Part shown: positions 25,101 to 34,549 of the stretch, in pieces
Layout: the number at the start of each line of letters is the position of its first letter
How positions within the stretch are numbered: the stretch's first letter is position 1
From: Paenibacillus donghaensis
Lineage (GTDB): Bacteria; Bacillota; Bacilli; Paenibacillales; Paenibacillaceae
NCBI RefSeq assembly: GCF_002192415.1
Contig: NZ_CP021780.1
Span: 3,348,001-3,412,000 of the forward strand
Direction: 5' to 3'
Length of the DNA: 64,000 bases
Made by a program: the position numbers and the translations under genes
The notes under the pieces: model-generated
Seen by the model: only the letters and a program-made list of their open reading frames with translations
Databases searched by the model: none
Told to the model about the DNA's origin: nothing

Positions 25101-26081
25101 TTATAATTTAAAATCCTCTGTCCGCAGCGTCATTAGCTCCTGCTTGCCTGGACTTACACTCTCATATTGATTCAGCAGCCGCACCGCCTGCGCGCGCACG
25201 GCCTTCTCTATGCCATTGCGGACATACCGCGCATTGCTGAAGGCATGCAGACTCTCCGACTTCTCAGCCACCAGATGCTGCTTCAGTTTGAGTATGGCCT
25301 GCGGCATCAGAATATAGTCGCGTTCCTTCGCCATGATCTCGGCAATCTGCAGCAGCTGGTCAATCGTATAGTCGGGAAATTCAACCTGGATCGGGAAACG
25401 GGAGGGCAGACCGGGATTACTCATCAGAAAATAATCAATCTCCCCGGAATACCCGGCCAGAATCAGCACAAATTGGCTGCGATGATCCTCCATCGATTTC
25501 ACCAGCGTATCAATCGCTTCCTTGCCGAAATCCTTCTCTCCGCCGCGGGCAAGACTATAAGCCTCATCAATAAAAAGAATGCCGCCAAATGCCTTCTTAA
25601 CCAAATCACGCGTCTTCTGTGCCGTATGCCCGATGTATTCACCTACCAGATCAGCTCTTTCCACTTCAATTAAGTGGCCTTTGGTCAGCACGCCCATCCG
25701 CTGAAAAAGCTTGGCGATTATCCGCGCCACCGTCGTTTTTCCGGTACCCGGATTGCCCTTGAAGACCATATGATAGGCCTGGCCTCCACTGGCAAGTCCC
25801 GCCTCGGTCCTCATCTGGGTGATCTGCAGCAGGGCATAAATTTCAAATACCAGCTCTTTAATATTATCGAGGCCCACCAGTCCGTCCAGTTCCTGACTAA
25901 GCTCTTGAAATAAGCCGGTGTGGCTAGTGCTTTTGGGCAGCGCTTCTCGGCTGTCCGCTGCCGCAGGAGCAGCAGCAACAGGCTCCTGACTGCGCAGAAC
26001 TACATTAATCTGTCTGGACGGTCTGCTATCGTCCCGCCCGCTTGCCGCCGCTACGCGTCCATTCATAGGTTCCCACCTCAT
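25101..26081 (-). CDS. spoVK: stage V sporulation AAA ATPase SpoVK
   Basis: 326 residues of the CbbX/SpoVK group. A variable N-terminus (1-60) precedes the AAA module: Walker A GNPGTGKTT near 132, Walker B GILFIDEAYSL, sensor and arginine motifs SRFPIQVEF. SpoVK is needed for normal spore maturation in Bacillus. It shows that the host is a spore former. Directly upstream of hflX, 48 bases apart. Confidence 0.93.
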   Translation of the reverse strand: MRWEPMNGRVAAASGRDDSRPSRQINVVLRSQEPVAAAPAAADSREALPKSTSHTGLFQELSQELDGLVGLDNIKELVFEIYALLQITQMRTEAGLASGGQAYHMVFKGNPGTGKTTVARIIAKLFQRMGVLTKGHLIEVERADLVGEYIGHTAQKTRDLVKKAFGGILFIDEAYSLARGGEKDFGKEAIDTLVKSMEDHRSQFVLILAGYSGEIDYFLMSNPGLPSRFPIQVEFPDYTIDQLLQIAEIMAKERDYILMPQAILKLKQHLVAEKSESLHAFSNARYVRNGIEKAVRAQAVRLLNQYESVSPGKQELMTLRTEDFKL

Positions 26082-26161
26082 TATCCAGGGCTGACTTCTC
26101 TAATCAAGTCTATTCCAGTATCCGGGGGGTTATTAGCAGATTCAGCAACTTTAGGGACAAA

Positions 26162-26821
26162 TCACAGAAACAGCTGCTGCAGCTTCCATTTGGTGTAGGC
26201 CAGCACCTCGCGTGACTTGTGTTTGGCCATCGACATGACCGTAGATTCAGTCAGACCCAGCTGTGGCCGCAGGTAGCCCAGCTCTTCGGCAATCTCCAGC
26301 GAGCGCCGTCCATGGTAGGTGTGTGTAATAATCAAGGCTGATTGAAAACTTTCACGGTTCATAATATCTTTGCTGAACCGCAGATTCTCGTATGTACTGG
26401 TAGCCTTGTTCTCCACATAAATAGAGGATTCCGGCACACCCTGAGCGACCAGGTAATTACGCATTCCCTCACCTTCGGTGTATTTCAAATCCGGCTGATC
26501 CAATCCTCCGCTTACAATAAAGCTGGCAAATTTGCCTTCCTTATACAGCTTGAGGCCATAATCCAATCTCTCCTTCAACCCGGGGCTCGGTTCATCCCCC
26601 CACATTGACATACCCAGGATTATACCTGTGTCGGCTTTCTGCAGTGGGTTGCTGGTTTCCGCGCGGTTGATCATTACAAATGCATAGGCGCACCAGAGCA
26701 GGCCAGCCAGCAGCAGGATCACCAGCCCGGTAAACAAAGTGCGTTTGGACCAAAAGCGGCGTTTCTTGGACACGATTCGAATCGGGGAGGAGCCTCCCCG
26801 TCCGTATACAAACCATTCCAT
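26162..26821 (-). CDS. DUF218/YdcF-like (ElyC/SanA) membrane-anchored protein
   Basis: 219 residues. A basic N-terminus and one transmembrane helix (about 30-50, GLVILLLAGLLWCAYAF) are followed by the DUF218 domain: GIILGMSM, FIVSGGLDQ, ATSTYENLRFS and IITHTYHGRRS. DUF218 proteins are linked to envelope barrier and peptidoglycan or lipid-carrier metabolism; the reaction is not established. It lies two bases after the DUF402 gene, so the two are co-transcribed. Confidence 0.85.
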   Translation of the reverse strand: MEWFVYGRGGSSPIRIVSKKRRFWSKRTLFTGLVILLLAGLLWCAYAFVMINRAETSNPLQKADTGIILGMSMWGDEPSPGLKERLDYGLKLYKEGKFASFIVSGGLDQPDLKYTEGEGMRNYLVAQGVPESSIYVENKATSTYENLRFSKDIMNRESFQSALIITHTYHGRRSLEIAEELGYLRPQLGLTESTVMSMAKHKSREVLAYTKWKLQQLFL

Positions 26822-26823
26822 TG

Positions 26824-27378
26824 TTATTTCCTCCTGAATTCTCCATGATGAAACAATTCGGCTCGATGCTTCAGGGAGAGGGAGAAGAAAGGAAAAGCAT
26901 GAGCATCTATGCTGCCCAGCAGATTCTTGGCAGTATTCCAGGCCAGTCTGTAATCGCTCTCGGTGATGTCTTGCCGTTCCAGCGCTTCCTCAAGCTCATC
27001 CTCATCAAGCAGAAAAACCTCTCCGTTCCACAACACAACCACGTCTAGGTATAAGTCGTCAAACCAAGGCACTCCCTGATCCGTAACCCCCTGCACCTTG
27101 CAGGTATCAATATACCACTGGATAATATTTTGCCGTTCATCGAACATGGCAGTCACAATATAATGACTGTCTTTGGGAAAATACTGCAACCACGAATAAC
27201 CTTTGTCCGCAATGCGATATGTATGCCTGCCATAACTCTTCCATAGTGGTTCCTTAAGCCCGTAAATGGTATAAAGCGTAATATATCCGCTGAATTCCCG
27301 GCTCTCCACATAGCGGCAGGCAAAATGGCGGCGCGTAATCCGGCGCCAGTTGGCCCGGTCTCCGAATTTACGTTTCAT
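26824..27378 (-). CDS. DUF402 nucleoside phosphatase-like protein (YgaC/NtdP type)
   Basis: 184 residues with the DUF402 fold: FDERQNIIQWYIDTCK, then WFDDLYLDVVVLWNGEVFLLDEDELEEAL in short motifs, with the acidic residues that bind Mg2+ in NtdP. Staphylococcal and bacillar members hydrolyse nucleoside tri- and diphosphates. Operon with the DUF218 gene. No motif of the family is missing as far as can be seen. Confidence 0.85.
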   Translation of the reverse strand: MKRKFGDRANWRRITRRHFACRYVESREFSGYITLYTIYGLKEPLWKSYGRHTYRIADKGYSWLQYFPKDSHYIVTAMFDERQNIIQWYIDTCKVQGVTDQGVPWFDDLYLDVVVLWNGEVFLLDEDELEEALERQDITESDYRLAWNTAKNLLGSIDAHAFPFFSLSLKHRAELFHHGEFRRK

Positions 27379-27515
27379 AAGAATAACCCTCTCAAGTATG
27401 GTGACTTCAGCTTAACACATTTATCTGGCACACTCAAAGCATCGTATCAAATGGCCTGCTCTGCAAGGAGAAACATCTAGGCCCTCCTCTGTAGGAGACG
27501 GCATCCATTTCTGCG

Positions 27516-27558
27516 AATAAAAGAAAACGGATGCCCTCCTTAGTGGAAGACATCCGTT
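27516..27558 (-). terminator. terminator of the class A PBP gene
   Basis: On the minus strand AACGGATG..CATCCGTT closes a 17-base loop and is followed by TTCTTTTATT, 36 bases after the stop. Confidence 0.7.
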
Positions 27559-27594
27559 CCATATGATACTTGCTGGTGCAAGAAACTTAAAGTA

Positions 27595-30207
27595 TTACTG
27601 AATAATCGGCTCTTCACTCGGCAGGGCCGCTGCTGCATCCGGGGTAGGAACAGCACCCGGGTCCACCGGAGCAATGGTGGCTTCAGGCACTGCGGTTGCC
27701 GGAGGCGGCGTTGCGGCCGGCTGCTCCGGACCTCCTGAATTCGGCCCTCCCGGCGTACCCGGGTTCTCCGGTGGTGTGCCCGGATTTCCGGAATTGCCAT
27801 TATTGCCATTCTGGCCGCCATTATTGCTGTTGCCGCCGTTATTCCCTCCATTATTGCCGGGATTGTCCGTTCCGCCACCCTCATCTGGGTTCGGTGTAGG
27901 TAGATTCGGATCTATCGTAGGCTCTGGCTCTGGCGTACCAAGCTCATCCGGAATAACCACGGATACCGTGTCCGAAGGCCCGCTCTCTACAGCCTGCTCA
28001 GGATAATAGGCGATGACATAATATTCATAGCTCATTCCCGGCATGGCGCTGATATCGCCTGCAGTAGTTAAATTGGTTGTCATCAGCTGACTGTAATCCG
28101 CTTCAGCGGACTCCCGGCGGAAGATGCGGTATTCCGCATCCGCCGCAGGCACAGCCTGCCAGCTCAGATTGACGGTCAGGGTAGCTTCATCATACTGCAC
28201 GGACAACCCTCCAACTGCCTCCACCGGTTCGGTCGTTGCAGAGGGTTCAGGTTCAGGCGTAGATGTGTTCTCCAGCTGCGGGAAGGACTTGGCCGGCACG
28301 TCTCTGAGCGCCTCCTCAATAACCTTGCCCCAGAACGCCGCAGCCAGTGGGCTGCTGTTCTTCAGCAGATGCTCGCGGCTTGGCTTGTCGTAGCCCATCC
28401 AGACCGCTGCTGTCCATTCAGGCGTATAGCCTACAAACCAAACATCGCGGTTCGCACTGTTTCCGGAGTATCCGCTTTGGGTGGTGCCGGTTTTACCGGC
28501 TACCGGACGGTTGATTTTGGCTTTTTTACCTGTACCGTCCTGCACAACCTTCTGCATCATTTCCGTCATCTGATACGCGGTGTCCTCAGACATTACTCGT
28601 TCAGGCTTGGTATTGGCCTTGTACACCGTCTCGTCGTCTTTATCGGCGATCGATTTAATCGCATACGCCTCGCGCATTTCGCCTCCGTTGGCAAATGAGC
28701 TATAGGCCTGGGCCATCTCAAGAGTATTGGTACCTTTGCTCATCCCGCCCAGGGCCAGCGACAGATTCTTGTCTTCATCGGCCAGACCGATACCCAGCTT
28801 CTTGGCGAACTGGAATCCGGTGTTGACACCAATTTCGTTCAGCAGCCAGACCGCCGGAATATTCTCCGATTTCTGAATGGCGTCGCTCATGCTGATCGAG
28901 GAAGAATAGCCATGCAGATTGTTCGGACAATATTTGCCGAAGCATTGCTTCTCATTGCTCAGGGTAGAGTTCATCGAGAAATTGCCAGTCTCCAGTGCTG
29001 GAGCATAGGACACAATCGGCTTGAACGCAGAACCCGGAGAACGGCGGCTGCCGTCCACACGGCTATAGCCCTTCTTCTCATAGTTTCGTCCGCCCATCAG
29101 GGCGACGATGCTGCCATTCTCCTGGTTGATGATCGTCATCGAGCCTTGCACCAGCTCATCATCGACGCTTTTCTCGAAATTGTCACTGTCGGCAAAAGCA
29201 TCCTCCACCGTCTGCTGGGCATGCTTATCCATCGTGGTATAAATCTTATAGCCGCCAATATTCAGATCTTCCTCGGACAAGCCGAATTTGGCTTCCGCTT
29301 CATCGATCGCATAGTCGATAAAAGCCTGGTAGCGCTGCTTGCTCTCCGGTGGCTTGTAGTTGTAATCTACCACTGCGGCTTCTTCGCGTTCCTGCTGGGT
29401 GATATAACCCTGCTCCGCCATCAGTTGAAGCACAATGGCGCGGCGTTCCTTGGACAGCTCCGGGTTGCGCAGCGGATTATAGCGGGAAGGTCCCTTTGGC
29501 ATCGCCGCCAGCGTAGCCATTTCCCATAGATCCAGTTTATTCAGATCACTTTCGCCAAAATAACGGATCGACGCGGCCTTGATGCCATAAATCGTGCCGC
29601 CGAAGTTAATCCGGTTCAAATACATCGTAATGATATCGTCTTTTGTACGATCATTCTCCAGCGCTACGGCAATGGAAACCTCGGTCGCTTTGCGGAAGAA
29701 CGTTTTGTCACGGGTAAGGAAGATATTCTTCGCCAGCTGCTGGGTGATCGTGCTTCCGCCTTCCACCATACTGCGGGCGGCAATATCCTTCACGGCTGCA
29801 CGGCCAATGGCCCATAAATCCACGCCGCTGTGTTCCCTGAAACGTTTGTCCTCCGTGGCAATAAAAGCATTTACCAGTAGATCGGGGATATCGGCACGGT
29901 CCACCGGATCGCTTTTCTCCAGCGACAGCTCGCCGATCAGATTGGCATTGCGGTCATACACCTTCGTAGTCGGGTTAATCGTCAGCTTGTCTCCGTTCTC
30001 AAGCAGCAGCTTCTCACCGTTCAGCATAATAAACAGATAGCCGCCCAGCGCACAGAAAATCGCCAGTGCCGTGGAAAAAAACAAAGTCCATAATACCCGC
30101 TTCTTGGATAGAAATTTCTTTTTCTTTTTGCTAGTTGGTTTCGGTTTAGTGGTGGACGTCTCTCTGTCTCTGTTGCGGTTCGTCCGTGACATTTCGTCTC
30201 TGGCCAT
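27595..30207 (-). CDS. ponA: class A penicillin-binding protein 1
   Basis: 870 residues. A Lys/Thr-rich cytoplasmic tail and one transmembrane helix (about 33-57) are followed by the glycosyltransferase 51 domain with EDKRFREHSGVD (catalytic Glu) and GGSTITQQLAKN. The transpeptidase has SAFK (SxxK) in SPGSAFKP, SEN and KTGTT. A fibronectin-III-like region (about 670-760) precedes a long Pro/Gly/Asn tail of low complexity. It polymerises and crosslinks peptidoglycan at the cell surface. AGGAGGCAAT lies before the ATG at 30207. Confidence 0.95.
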   Translation of the reverse strand: MARDEMSRTNRNRDRETSTTKPKPTSKKKKKFLSKKRVLWTLFFSTALAIFCALGGYLFIMLNGEKLLLENGDKLTINPTTKVYDRNANLIGELSLEKSDPVDRADIPDLLVNAFIATEDKRFREHSGVDLWAIGRAAVKDIAARSMVEGGSTITQQLAKNIFLTRDKTFFRKATEVSIAVALENDRTKDDIITMYLNRINFGGTIYGIKAASIRYFGESDLNKLDLWEMATLAAMPKGPSRYNPLRNPELSKERRAIVLQLMAEQGYITQQEREEAAVVDYNYKPPESKQRYQAFIDYAIDEAEAKFGLSEEDLNIGGYKIYTTMDKHAQQTVEDAFADSDNFEKSVDDELVQGSMTIINQENGSIVALMGGRNYEKKGYSRVDGSRRSPGSAFKPIVSYAPALETGNFSMNSTLSNEKQCFGKYCPNNLHGYSSSISMSDAIQKSENIPAVWLLNEIGVNTGFQFAKKLGIGLADEDKNLSLALGGMSKGTNTLEMAQAYSSFANGGEMREAYAIKSIADKDDETVYKANTKPERVMSEDTAYQMTEMMQKVVQDGTGKKAKINRPVAGKTGTTQSGYSGNSANRDVWFVGYTPEWTAAVWMGYDKPSREHLLKNSSPLAAAFWGKVIEEALRDVPAKSFPQLENTSTPEPEPSATTEPVEAVGGLSVQYDEATLTVNLSWQAVPAADAEYRIFRRESAEADYSQLMTTNLTTAGDISAMPGMSYEYYVIAYYPEQAVESGPSDTVSVVIPDELGTPEPEPTIDPNLPTPNPDEGGGTDNPGNNGGNNGGNSNNGGQNGNNGNSGNPGTPPENPGTPGGPNSGGPEQPAATPPPATAVPEATIAPVDPGAVPTPDAAAALPSEEPIIQ

Positions 30208-30262
30208 ATTGCCTCCTGACTCCCTTTCGGAACAAGATCATATAATCGGTTCACGAATGAAA

Positions 30263-30287
30263 AGAACAACCTTCTCAGGTTGCTCTC
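30263..30287 (-). terminator. possible terminator after hfq
   Basis: CAACC-TGAGAA-GGTTG followed by TTCTTTTC on the minus strand, between hfq and the PBP gene. Short stem. Confidence 0.4.
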
Positions 30288-30345
30288 TCATACACTATTC
30301 AAACGCTTTATAAGTAAAAAGGTTTCACTTGCGTGCTGAAAAAGG

Positions 30346-30588
30346 TTATTCTTCGCTTCCGCCGTTATCCTGCATCAGTGATACACTGCGCTGCGGAGTG
30401 AAGGTGGAAATCGCATGCTTGTACACCATCTGCTGGCGTCCGTCACTGTCAATGACGATGGTGAAATTGTCAAACGCTTTAATAATCCCCCGGATCTGAA
30501 AGCCGTTGGTCAAATATACTGTAGCAGGGATATTCTCTTTGCGCAGTTGGTTCAAGAACGTATCTTGGATGTTAATGGACTTGTTCAT
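30346..30588 (-). CDS. hfq: RNA chaperone Hfq
   Basis: 80 residues from the ATG at 30588 (MNKSINIQD), with GGGGGTA upstream; earlier in-frame starts would add residues not found in Hfq. Sm1 ([19 protein letters not shown]) and Sm2 (YKHAIST) are complete in short pieces. Hfq forms a hexamer that binds U-rich sRNA and mRNA. In Bacillus it follows miaA; here no miaA is upstream, and the accessory zone begins instead. Confidence 0.95.
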   Translation of the reverse strand: MNKSINIQDTFLNQLRKENIPATVYLTNGFQIRGIIKAFDNFTIVIDSDGRQQMVYKHAISTFTPQRSVSLMQDNGGSEE

Positions 30589-30863
30589 ATGACGTACCCC
30601 CAATGGTTCAATTAGATTGTTCAGAAGTATATTCAAGACCTGAGAGAAACTTTCCTGCTATTATACCACGGATTCTACAAGCACAGCAATGCAATAAAAC
30701 AGGGTGAAATATGGTATGGAAAACTTTGACCCATGGATTAAATTAGCTCATTTATAAAACCATCTGAAAACTAATAAAAGATAAACCGTGATTTTTTAGT
30801 TATTTTTCTCTCCCAATCCCCTTTAGTTAAAATGGTTATATTTATAGTTCTCTCCATTACATA

Positions 30864-31106
30864 TTAAATCTTCGGAACCCTTCCGGTCAATCTTAATACC
30901 TCCAGCTTACGCTGCAGCTCCAACTGCCACTCATGATCCTGTATCGCATTCGCCAGCCTGGATTGGTTATCGATCATCAGGCAGTCCCAACAATATCTGG
31001 CGTTCTCCCGCAGGCAGTGCTGTAGTTCCTTGGCCTCCTCTAGTGTTAGAGGTCCGGCCATATTAATGTGGAATATCTCCGCCAGGCGTAAGTGTACGGG
31101 CAACAT
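30864..31106 (-). CDS. small DUF7667-like protein
   Basis: 80 residues, helical, with a CxxC pair in ARYCWDCLM near 40 and the frame LTLEEAKELQHCL. It resembles a Paenibacillus family of small Cys-containing proteins often found near prophage edges (DUF7667). The ATG at 31106 follows GGAGTGATGATCT. Function unknown; a metal or redox role cannot be excluded. Confidence 0.6.
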   Translation of the reverse strand: MLPVHLRLAEIFHINMAGPLTLEEAKELQHCLRENARYCWDCLMIDNQSRLANAIQDHEWQLELQRKLEVLRLTGRVPKI

Positions 31107-31239
31107 AGATCATCACTCCTGCTCTTGTATTAGCATCCTAATACATCATATGCAGACCATATCAGGAAGTTGATACGCGCATGAGCTAGTTGATACATTT
31201 ATTTTGCTGCTGTATACTTTTGGAAAAGGAGGCTTGTCC

Positions 31240-31461
31240 GTGATCATCAGCCATGTTAAAGAGATTATGGATCGGCAGCAGAAGACTATCCGAGGATTTG
31301 CGGCAGAGACGGGCCTTGCGATTAATACGGTGTCTGGTTTATATCATGACACATCGAAGCGTTTGGATGTGGAGACGCTAAACAAGCTGTGTAAGCACCT
31401 CAAGGTCAGCACCGGAGAACTCATTGAGTACATAGAAGACAAAGATGCCCCGCCAGAATAA
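31240..31461 (+). CDS. Xre/Cro-family regulator
   Basis: 73 residues from the GTG at 31240, seven bases after AAAAGGAGG. Helix-turn-helix of the Cro/CI type: IRGFAAETGLAINTVSGLY, then LDVETLNKLCKHLKVSTGELIEY in short motifs, as in YozG-like small regulators. It is divergent from the DUF7667-like gene and adjacent to integrase and YolD remnants, so it may be the last piece of a former prophage control region. Confidence 0.85.
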   Translation: MIISHVKEIMDRQQKTIRGFAAETGLAINTVSGLYHDTSKRLDVETLNKLCKHLKVSTGELIEYIEDKDAPPE

Positions 31462-31476
31462 TCCGGCGGGGCCTTA

Positions 31477-31632
31477 TTATGTAGTCACTTGAATTACATC
31501 ATCAATTTTAATCCAATCGTAATCATACTCCATCTGGAACTTGATACGCCTGAGCTGCCGGTCTACCGCCAGCACTACACCTCTAATCTTGATGTCCTGG
31601 GACGGATTGAATAGCGGGACTTTGAGGGCCAT
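31477..31632 (-). pseudogene. C-terminal fragment of a YolD-like protein
   Basis: 51 codons reading IRGVVLAVDRQLRRIKF then DYDWIKIDDVIQV, the C-terminal beta half of YolD-family proteins, which are partners of Y-family polymerases on mobile elements. Full-length members have about 100 residues. The first ATG lies without a ribosome site exactly where a tyrosine-recombinase fragment begins on the other strand, so the N-terminal half was lost at a recombination junction. Confidence 0.6.
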
Positions 31633-31708
31633 TAAGAAATACATAGGTACAACACTAGGGATTGATCGAATTCGCTTAAGCCCACATACGTTCCGTCATA
31701 CTTTTTAA
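31631..31708 (+). pseudogene. scrap of a tyrosine recombinase (integrase)
   Basis: 25 codons on the plus strand end in LSPHTFRHTF and TAA. HxxR (HTFR) followed by H is the catalytic HxxR/H region of phage and transposon integrases. Everything before and after in that frame is gone. It shows that an integrated element once ended here. Confidence 0.7.
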
Positions 31709-31892
31709 AAATAAGCCCCGCCGACCACTTAGGGTTAACGGGTCTTTGTGCTTAAGCAATGAATTATTATTTATAGCAGAAATGTGAATACACTCAAACA
31801 ATTACACAATTAGGCATTTATGTTTAGACAGACCTATTAGTTTTCTGTATTTTTAATGTGTATGCAAACATATTAATTAGGAGATGAACAAT

Positions 31893-33167
31893 TTGGCACG
31901 TAAAATACTTATGCTCATGCTTGTTTGTAGTATTGCCTTTTTATCAATTTCACCTATGGGTGTACGTGCAGCAGCGACTAATGTTGTGCCGATGAGTAAA
32001 GCTGCTGAGGCTGTATTGACTGCGGTCGCCGAAAAAGGAGGTATGAAGTTTCCTGATGCAGCAACAGCTTCGAAGTTTGCAAAAGGATTTGAGTACACTA
32101 CAAGAGGAAATGTCGTATATCTTAATGGTATCAATGACCTTAAGGCTACAGGTACAACAGCTACTCGTGTAGCTGGTAAAGCCGGCTTTATCAAATATAC
32201 AATTTCCGCAGCAGCTGGGGCGCTTATTGTTGAGGGAATGACTGGACTTTATTCCGAAATAAAGAACTCTTCTCTTGAGAAGTATGTTATAAATTACCCA
32301 GCAAATGTATTGGATTCTCAAGGACGATGGGCTTCAACGGAAAATTTCTATGCTGAACCTCTGAATGTATATACGGGATGGCCACCAACTTCAACAGATC
32401 AAACTAAAAAAGCAAATAAACACAGAATAAATTTTTATGATGCTACTACAGATACTTGGAGAAGCATGGAGATACCGACGGATTTCTCGTGGGTAGGAAC
32501 TTTTAGATTTACTGAGTTTGGTGATTATGCTTCAAAAACTCAATATGTAAATTATGGACAAGACGTAAAATATGAATGGAATAGCTTTGGATATTCGGAT
32601 ACTCCATTCAAAGGTAAGCTGCGCTTAAAGGTAGAAGCGCCGATTGGTCAAGCAGAAAATATACTTGCTTACGATATAATTCCAAAAAATAACGGTATAG
32701 TTTATGAACCTACAACTTTACCACAAGAAGATTTTGATATTTGGGTTCCTGATCCTGATCCCGATTCAGGACAGAATCCATTAGAAATAATTATTTCTAA
32801 TCCTGGCATAGTGACAACCCCCGACCCTTCAAAGGTGTTTGTACCTAATACCTCTCCAATTGAAGATTTTACTGGTGTGACTGTTGAAGATGCTGACCCG
32901 GAGACTAGCCCTCAGCCAACGCTAGAACCTTCACCATCTGTACAACCTACACCATCTATTGAACCTACACCATCTGCTGTACCCAGCGAACAACCAACTA
33001 CTCCCCCAGTTATAGGTGGAGAAGATCCTAACCCCACAGCACCTCCGAATGAAGAATACGATGAGGATGACGAAGATGAAACTGATCATCCAGTTATTGA
33101 TTCACCTTTAACTCCAGAAGAAGCATTAGCAAAGGGGTGGGATGATGTCAAGCTAAGACTGAAATAG
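31893..33167 (+). CDS. secreted protein with Pro/Thr-rich tail
   Basis: 424 residues from the TTG at 31893, eight bases after TTAGGAG; an ATG at 31884 overlaps that site. The signal peptide (MARKILMLMLVCSIAFLSIS, cleavage near VRA-AA) is followed by an Ala-rich helix and a hydrophobic Gly/Ala segment (ISAAAGALIVEG). A beta-rich region follows (WNSFGYSDTPFKGKLRLKV), then a low-complexity tail with repeated PTPS/PSVQPTPSIEP and an acidic DEDDEDET run. It is AT-rich relative to core genes. Unknown family; an exported, perhaps wall-spanning, protein. Confidence 0.65.
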   Translation: MARKILMLMLVCSIAFLSISPMGVRAAATNVVPMSKAAEAVLTAVAEKGGMKFPDAATASKFAKGFEYTTRGNVVYLNGINDLKATGTTATRVAGKAGFIKYTISAAAGALIVEGMTGLYSEIKNSSLEKYVINYPANVLDSQGRWASTENFYAEPLNVYTGWPPTSTDQTKKANKHRINFYDATTDTWRSMEIPTDFSWVGTFRFTEFGDYASKTQYVNYGQDVKYEWNSFGYSDTPFKGKLRLKVEAPIGQAENILAYDIIPKNNGIVYEPTTLPQEDFDIWVPDPDPDSGQNPLEIIISNPGIVTTPDPSKVFVPNTSPIEDFTGVTVEDADPETSPQPTLEPSPSVQPTPSIEPTPSAVPSEQPTTPPVIGGEDPNPTAPPNEEYDEDDEDETDHPVIDSPLTPEEALAKGWDDVKLRLK

Positions 33168-33204
33168 ATACTTCAAATAGAAAACAATGCCTGAAATATG
33201 AGAG

Positions 33205-33240
33205 AGCCGATAACCGCGTAATAGGGTTATCGGCTTTGTG
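33205..33240 (+). terminator. terminator of the secreted protein gene
   Basis: AGCCGATAACC pairs with GGTTATCGGCT (11 pairs), then TTTGTGT. Confidence 0.8.
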
Positions 33241-33291
33241 TCTGTACGGCTAGCTCTTTGATATGCGTTTATCAGCAACCTCTCGGTTATG

Positions 33292-34437
33292 TCACTTGTT
33301 GCTGGTCTTCTTGATCAAGTCCACGCCATCGTATGCCAGACTTTCCACACTTGCAGCCTTCTGCAGTAAGTAATGATCAAAAAAGTTCTTCGTATAGTCT
33401 GTAACAAGATTTCGCATCTCCATAGCATCCCGTTCGCCTCTGAGTTCCTCATTAACACTGGTAAACACGATGTCGCAGTAATCTAAATGCGCAACACGAT
33501 CAACAGAGAAATAATAGGTTTCCATGCTATTGTTAGCGCCAATTATCGCATTCATGTTATAGTTAGGTTCACAAAACAGTAGCAAGAAGGGTTTCTTAAG
33601 GTCGCTGTCGAGAAGGCCGAACGCACCGCTATCCAAGCCAATCCCGCAGGCGAACCGGTCGTCGTCCCGGCAAACAATCGCCGTCGTAGGCCCTCCATAA
33701 GAATGTCCGACTATGCCCATGCCGATGTCAAGCAACAATCTGCCCTTAAAGATGGAATTCAACTCTCCAGAGTCCAGTTTGTAAAGATAATCGGCTACAT
33801 ACCTTACATCTTCTGCCTGTAATTCACTATACTCTGTTAACTTGGCAAGTATCGGCAGTGTAAGCACGTTATGGCACATCTCAATGGCAGTTTCATCGTC
33901 AGGCCGCATCTCCATCTTACCAGCCAACGCCAGCATCTCCGGATCTTCAGAAAACGCCATAATGACATCCGAAAAATCCTTTGATACATTAAACAGGCGC
34001 CCATCTTTACGCTTATACATCGTGCTATTCTGATGGCCGATGCTTACCACAACATATCCCATGCTTGCCAAGTCTGTACAGATCACTGTACCCCATTCTG
34101 GAGAACCGCCCCCGCCGCAAACATAGAATAACACCGGATAGCGCTTTTCCTTCCCGGAGAGAGCAAGGTCGTCGTAACACTGGGTCTTGATATCTATAGA
34201 GAAAACATCCTTCCCTTTAAGATACGCAGTGATAAGTGGCTGCTCATTAAACATTTCGTAGACTTCAGGAAACATGTACGTTGATGTAGTCTTCCCTTCG
34301 CTACTGTCGGACGGATAGTACACAAACGCCGTCAGTTCTCTTTTTGAGTGATCTGATGCCGTGTACTCAAAATCCATCTGGGTTCGACCGACAGTATAGC
34401 CGCCAATTGGTTCTGGAAATGCGTCATAAGTTTTCAT
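33292..34437 (-). CDS. PAF-acetylhydrolase-like esterase
   Basis: 381 residues of the alpha/beta hydrolase fold. The nucleophile elbow is GHSYGG near 245; the aspartate is likely in GIGLDSGAFG or following; the histidine is in VAHLDYCD near 318. An N-terminal beta motif (ELTAFVYYPSD) and the oxyanion region FYVCGGGGSPEWG match platelet-activating-factor acetylhydrolase relatives, which cleave short esters. There is no signal peptide. It is downstream of a TetR regulator gene (112 bases), which probably controls it. Confidence 0.85.
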   Translation of the reverse strand: MKTYDAFPEPIGGYTVGRTQMDFEYTASDHSKRELTAFVYYPSDSSEGKTTSTYMFPEVYEMFNEQPLITAYLKGKDVFSIDIKTQCYDDLALSGKEKRYPVLFYVCGGGGSPEWGTVICTDLASMGYVVVSIGHQNSTMYKRKDGRLFNVSKDFSDVIMAFSEDPEMLALAGKMEMRPDDETAIEMCHNVLTLPILAKLTEYSELQAEDVRYVADYLYKLDSGELNSIFKGRLLLDIGMGIVGHSYGGPTTAIVCRDDDRFACGIGLDSGAFGLLDSDLKKPFLLLFCEPNYNMNAIIGANNSMETYYFSVDRVAHLDYCDIVFTSVNEELRGERDAMEMRNLVTDYTKNFFDHYLLQKAASVESLAYDGVDLIKKTSNK

Positions 34438-34549
34438 TTTCTTGTTCCCCCTTAATTAATAAAAGTGGCGAATGTGAAATACATACATTGCGCTATGAGC
34501 GCTTTTCAAAACTGTGAAACTATTACATCCTATCTTCAGTGAATCATAT

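Noticed and set aside
24177..25106. 309-codon frame antisense to hflX
   Set aside because: A shadow of GC-skewed codon use in hflX; no ribosome site, no recognisable protein.
27674..28006. Gly/Pro-rich frame antisense to the PBP tail
   Set aside because: It mirrors the low-complexity C-terminus of the penicillin-binding protein.
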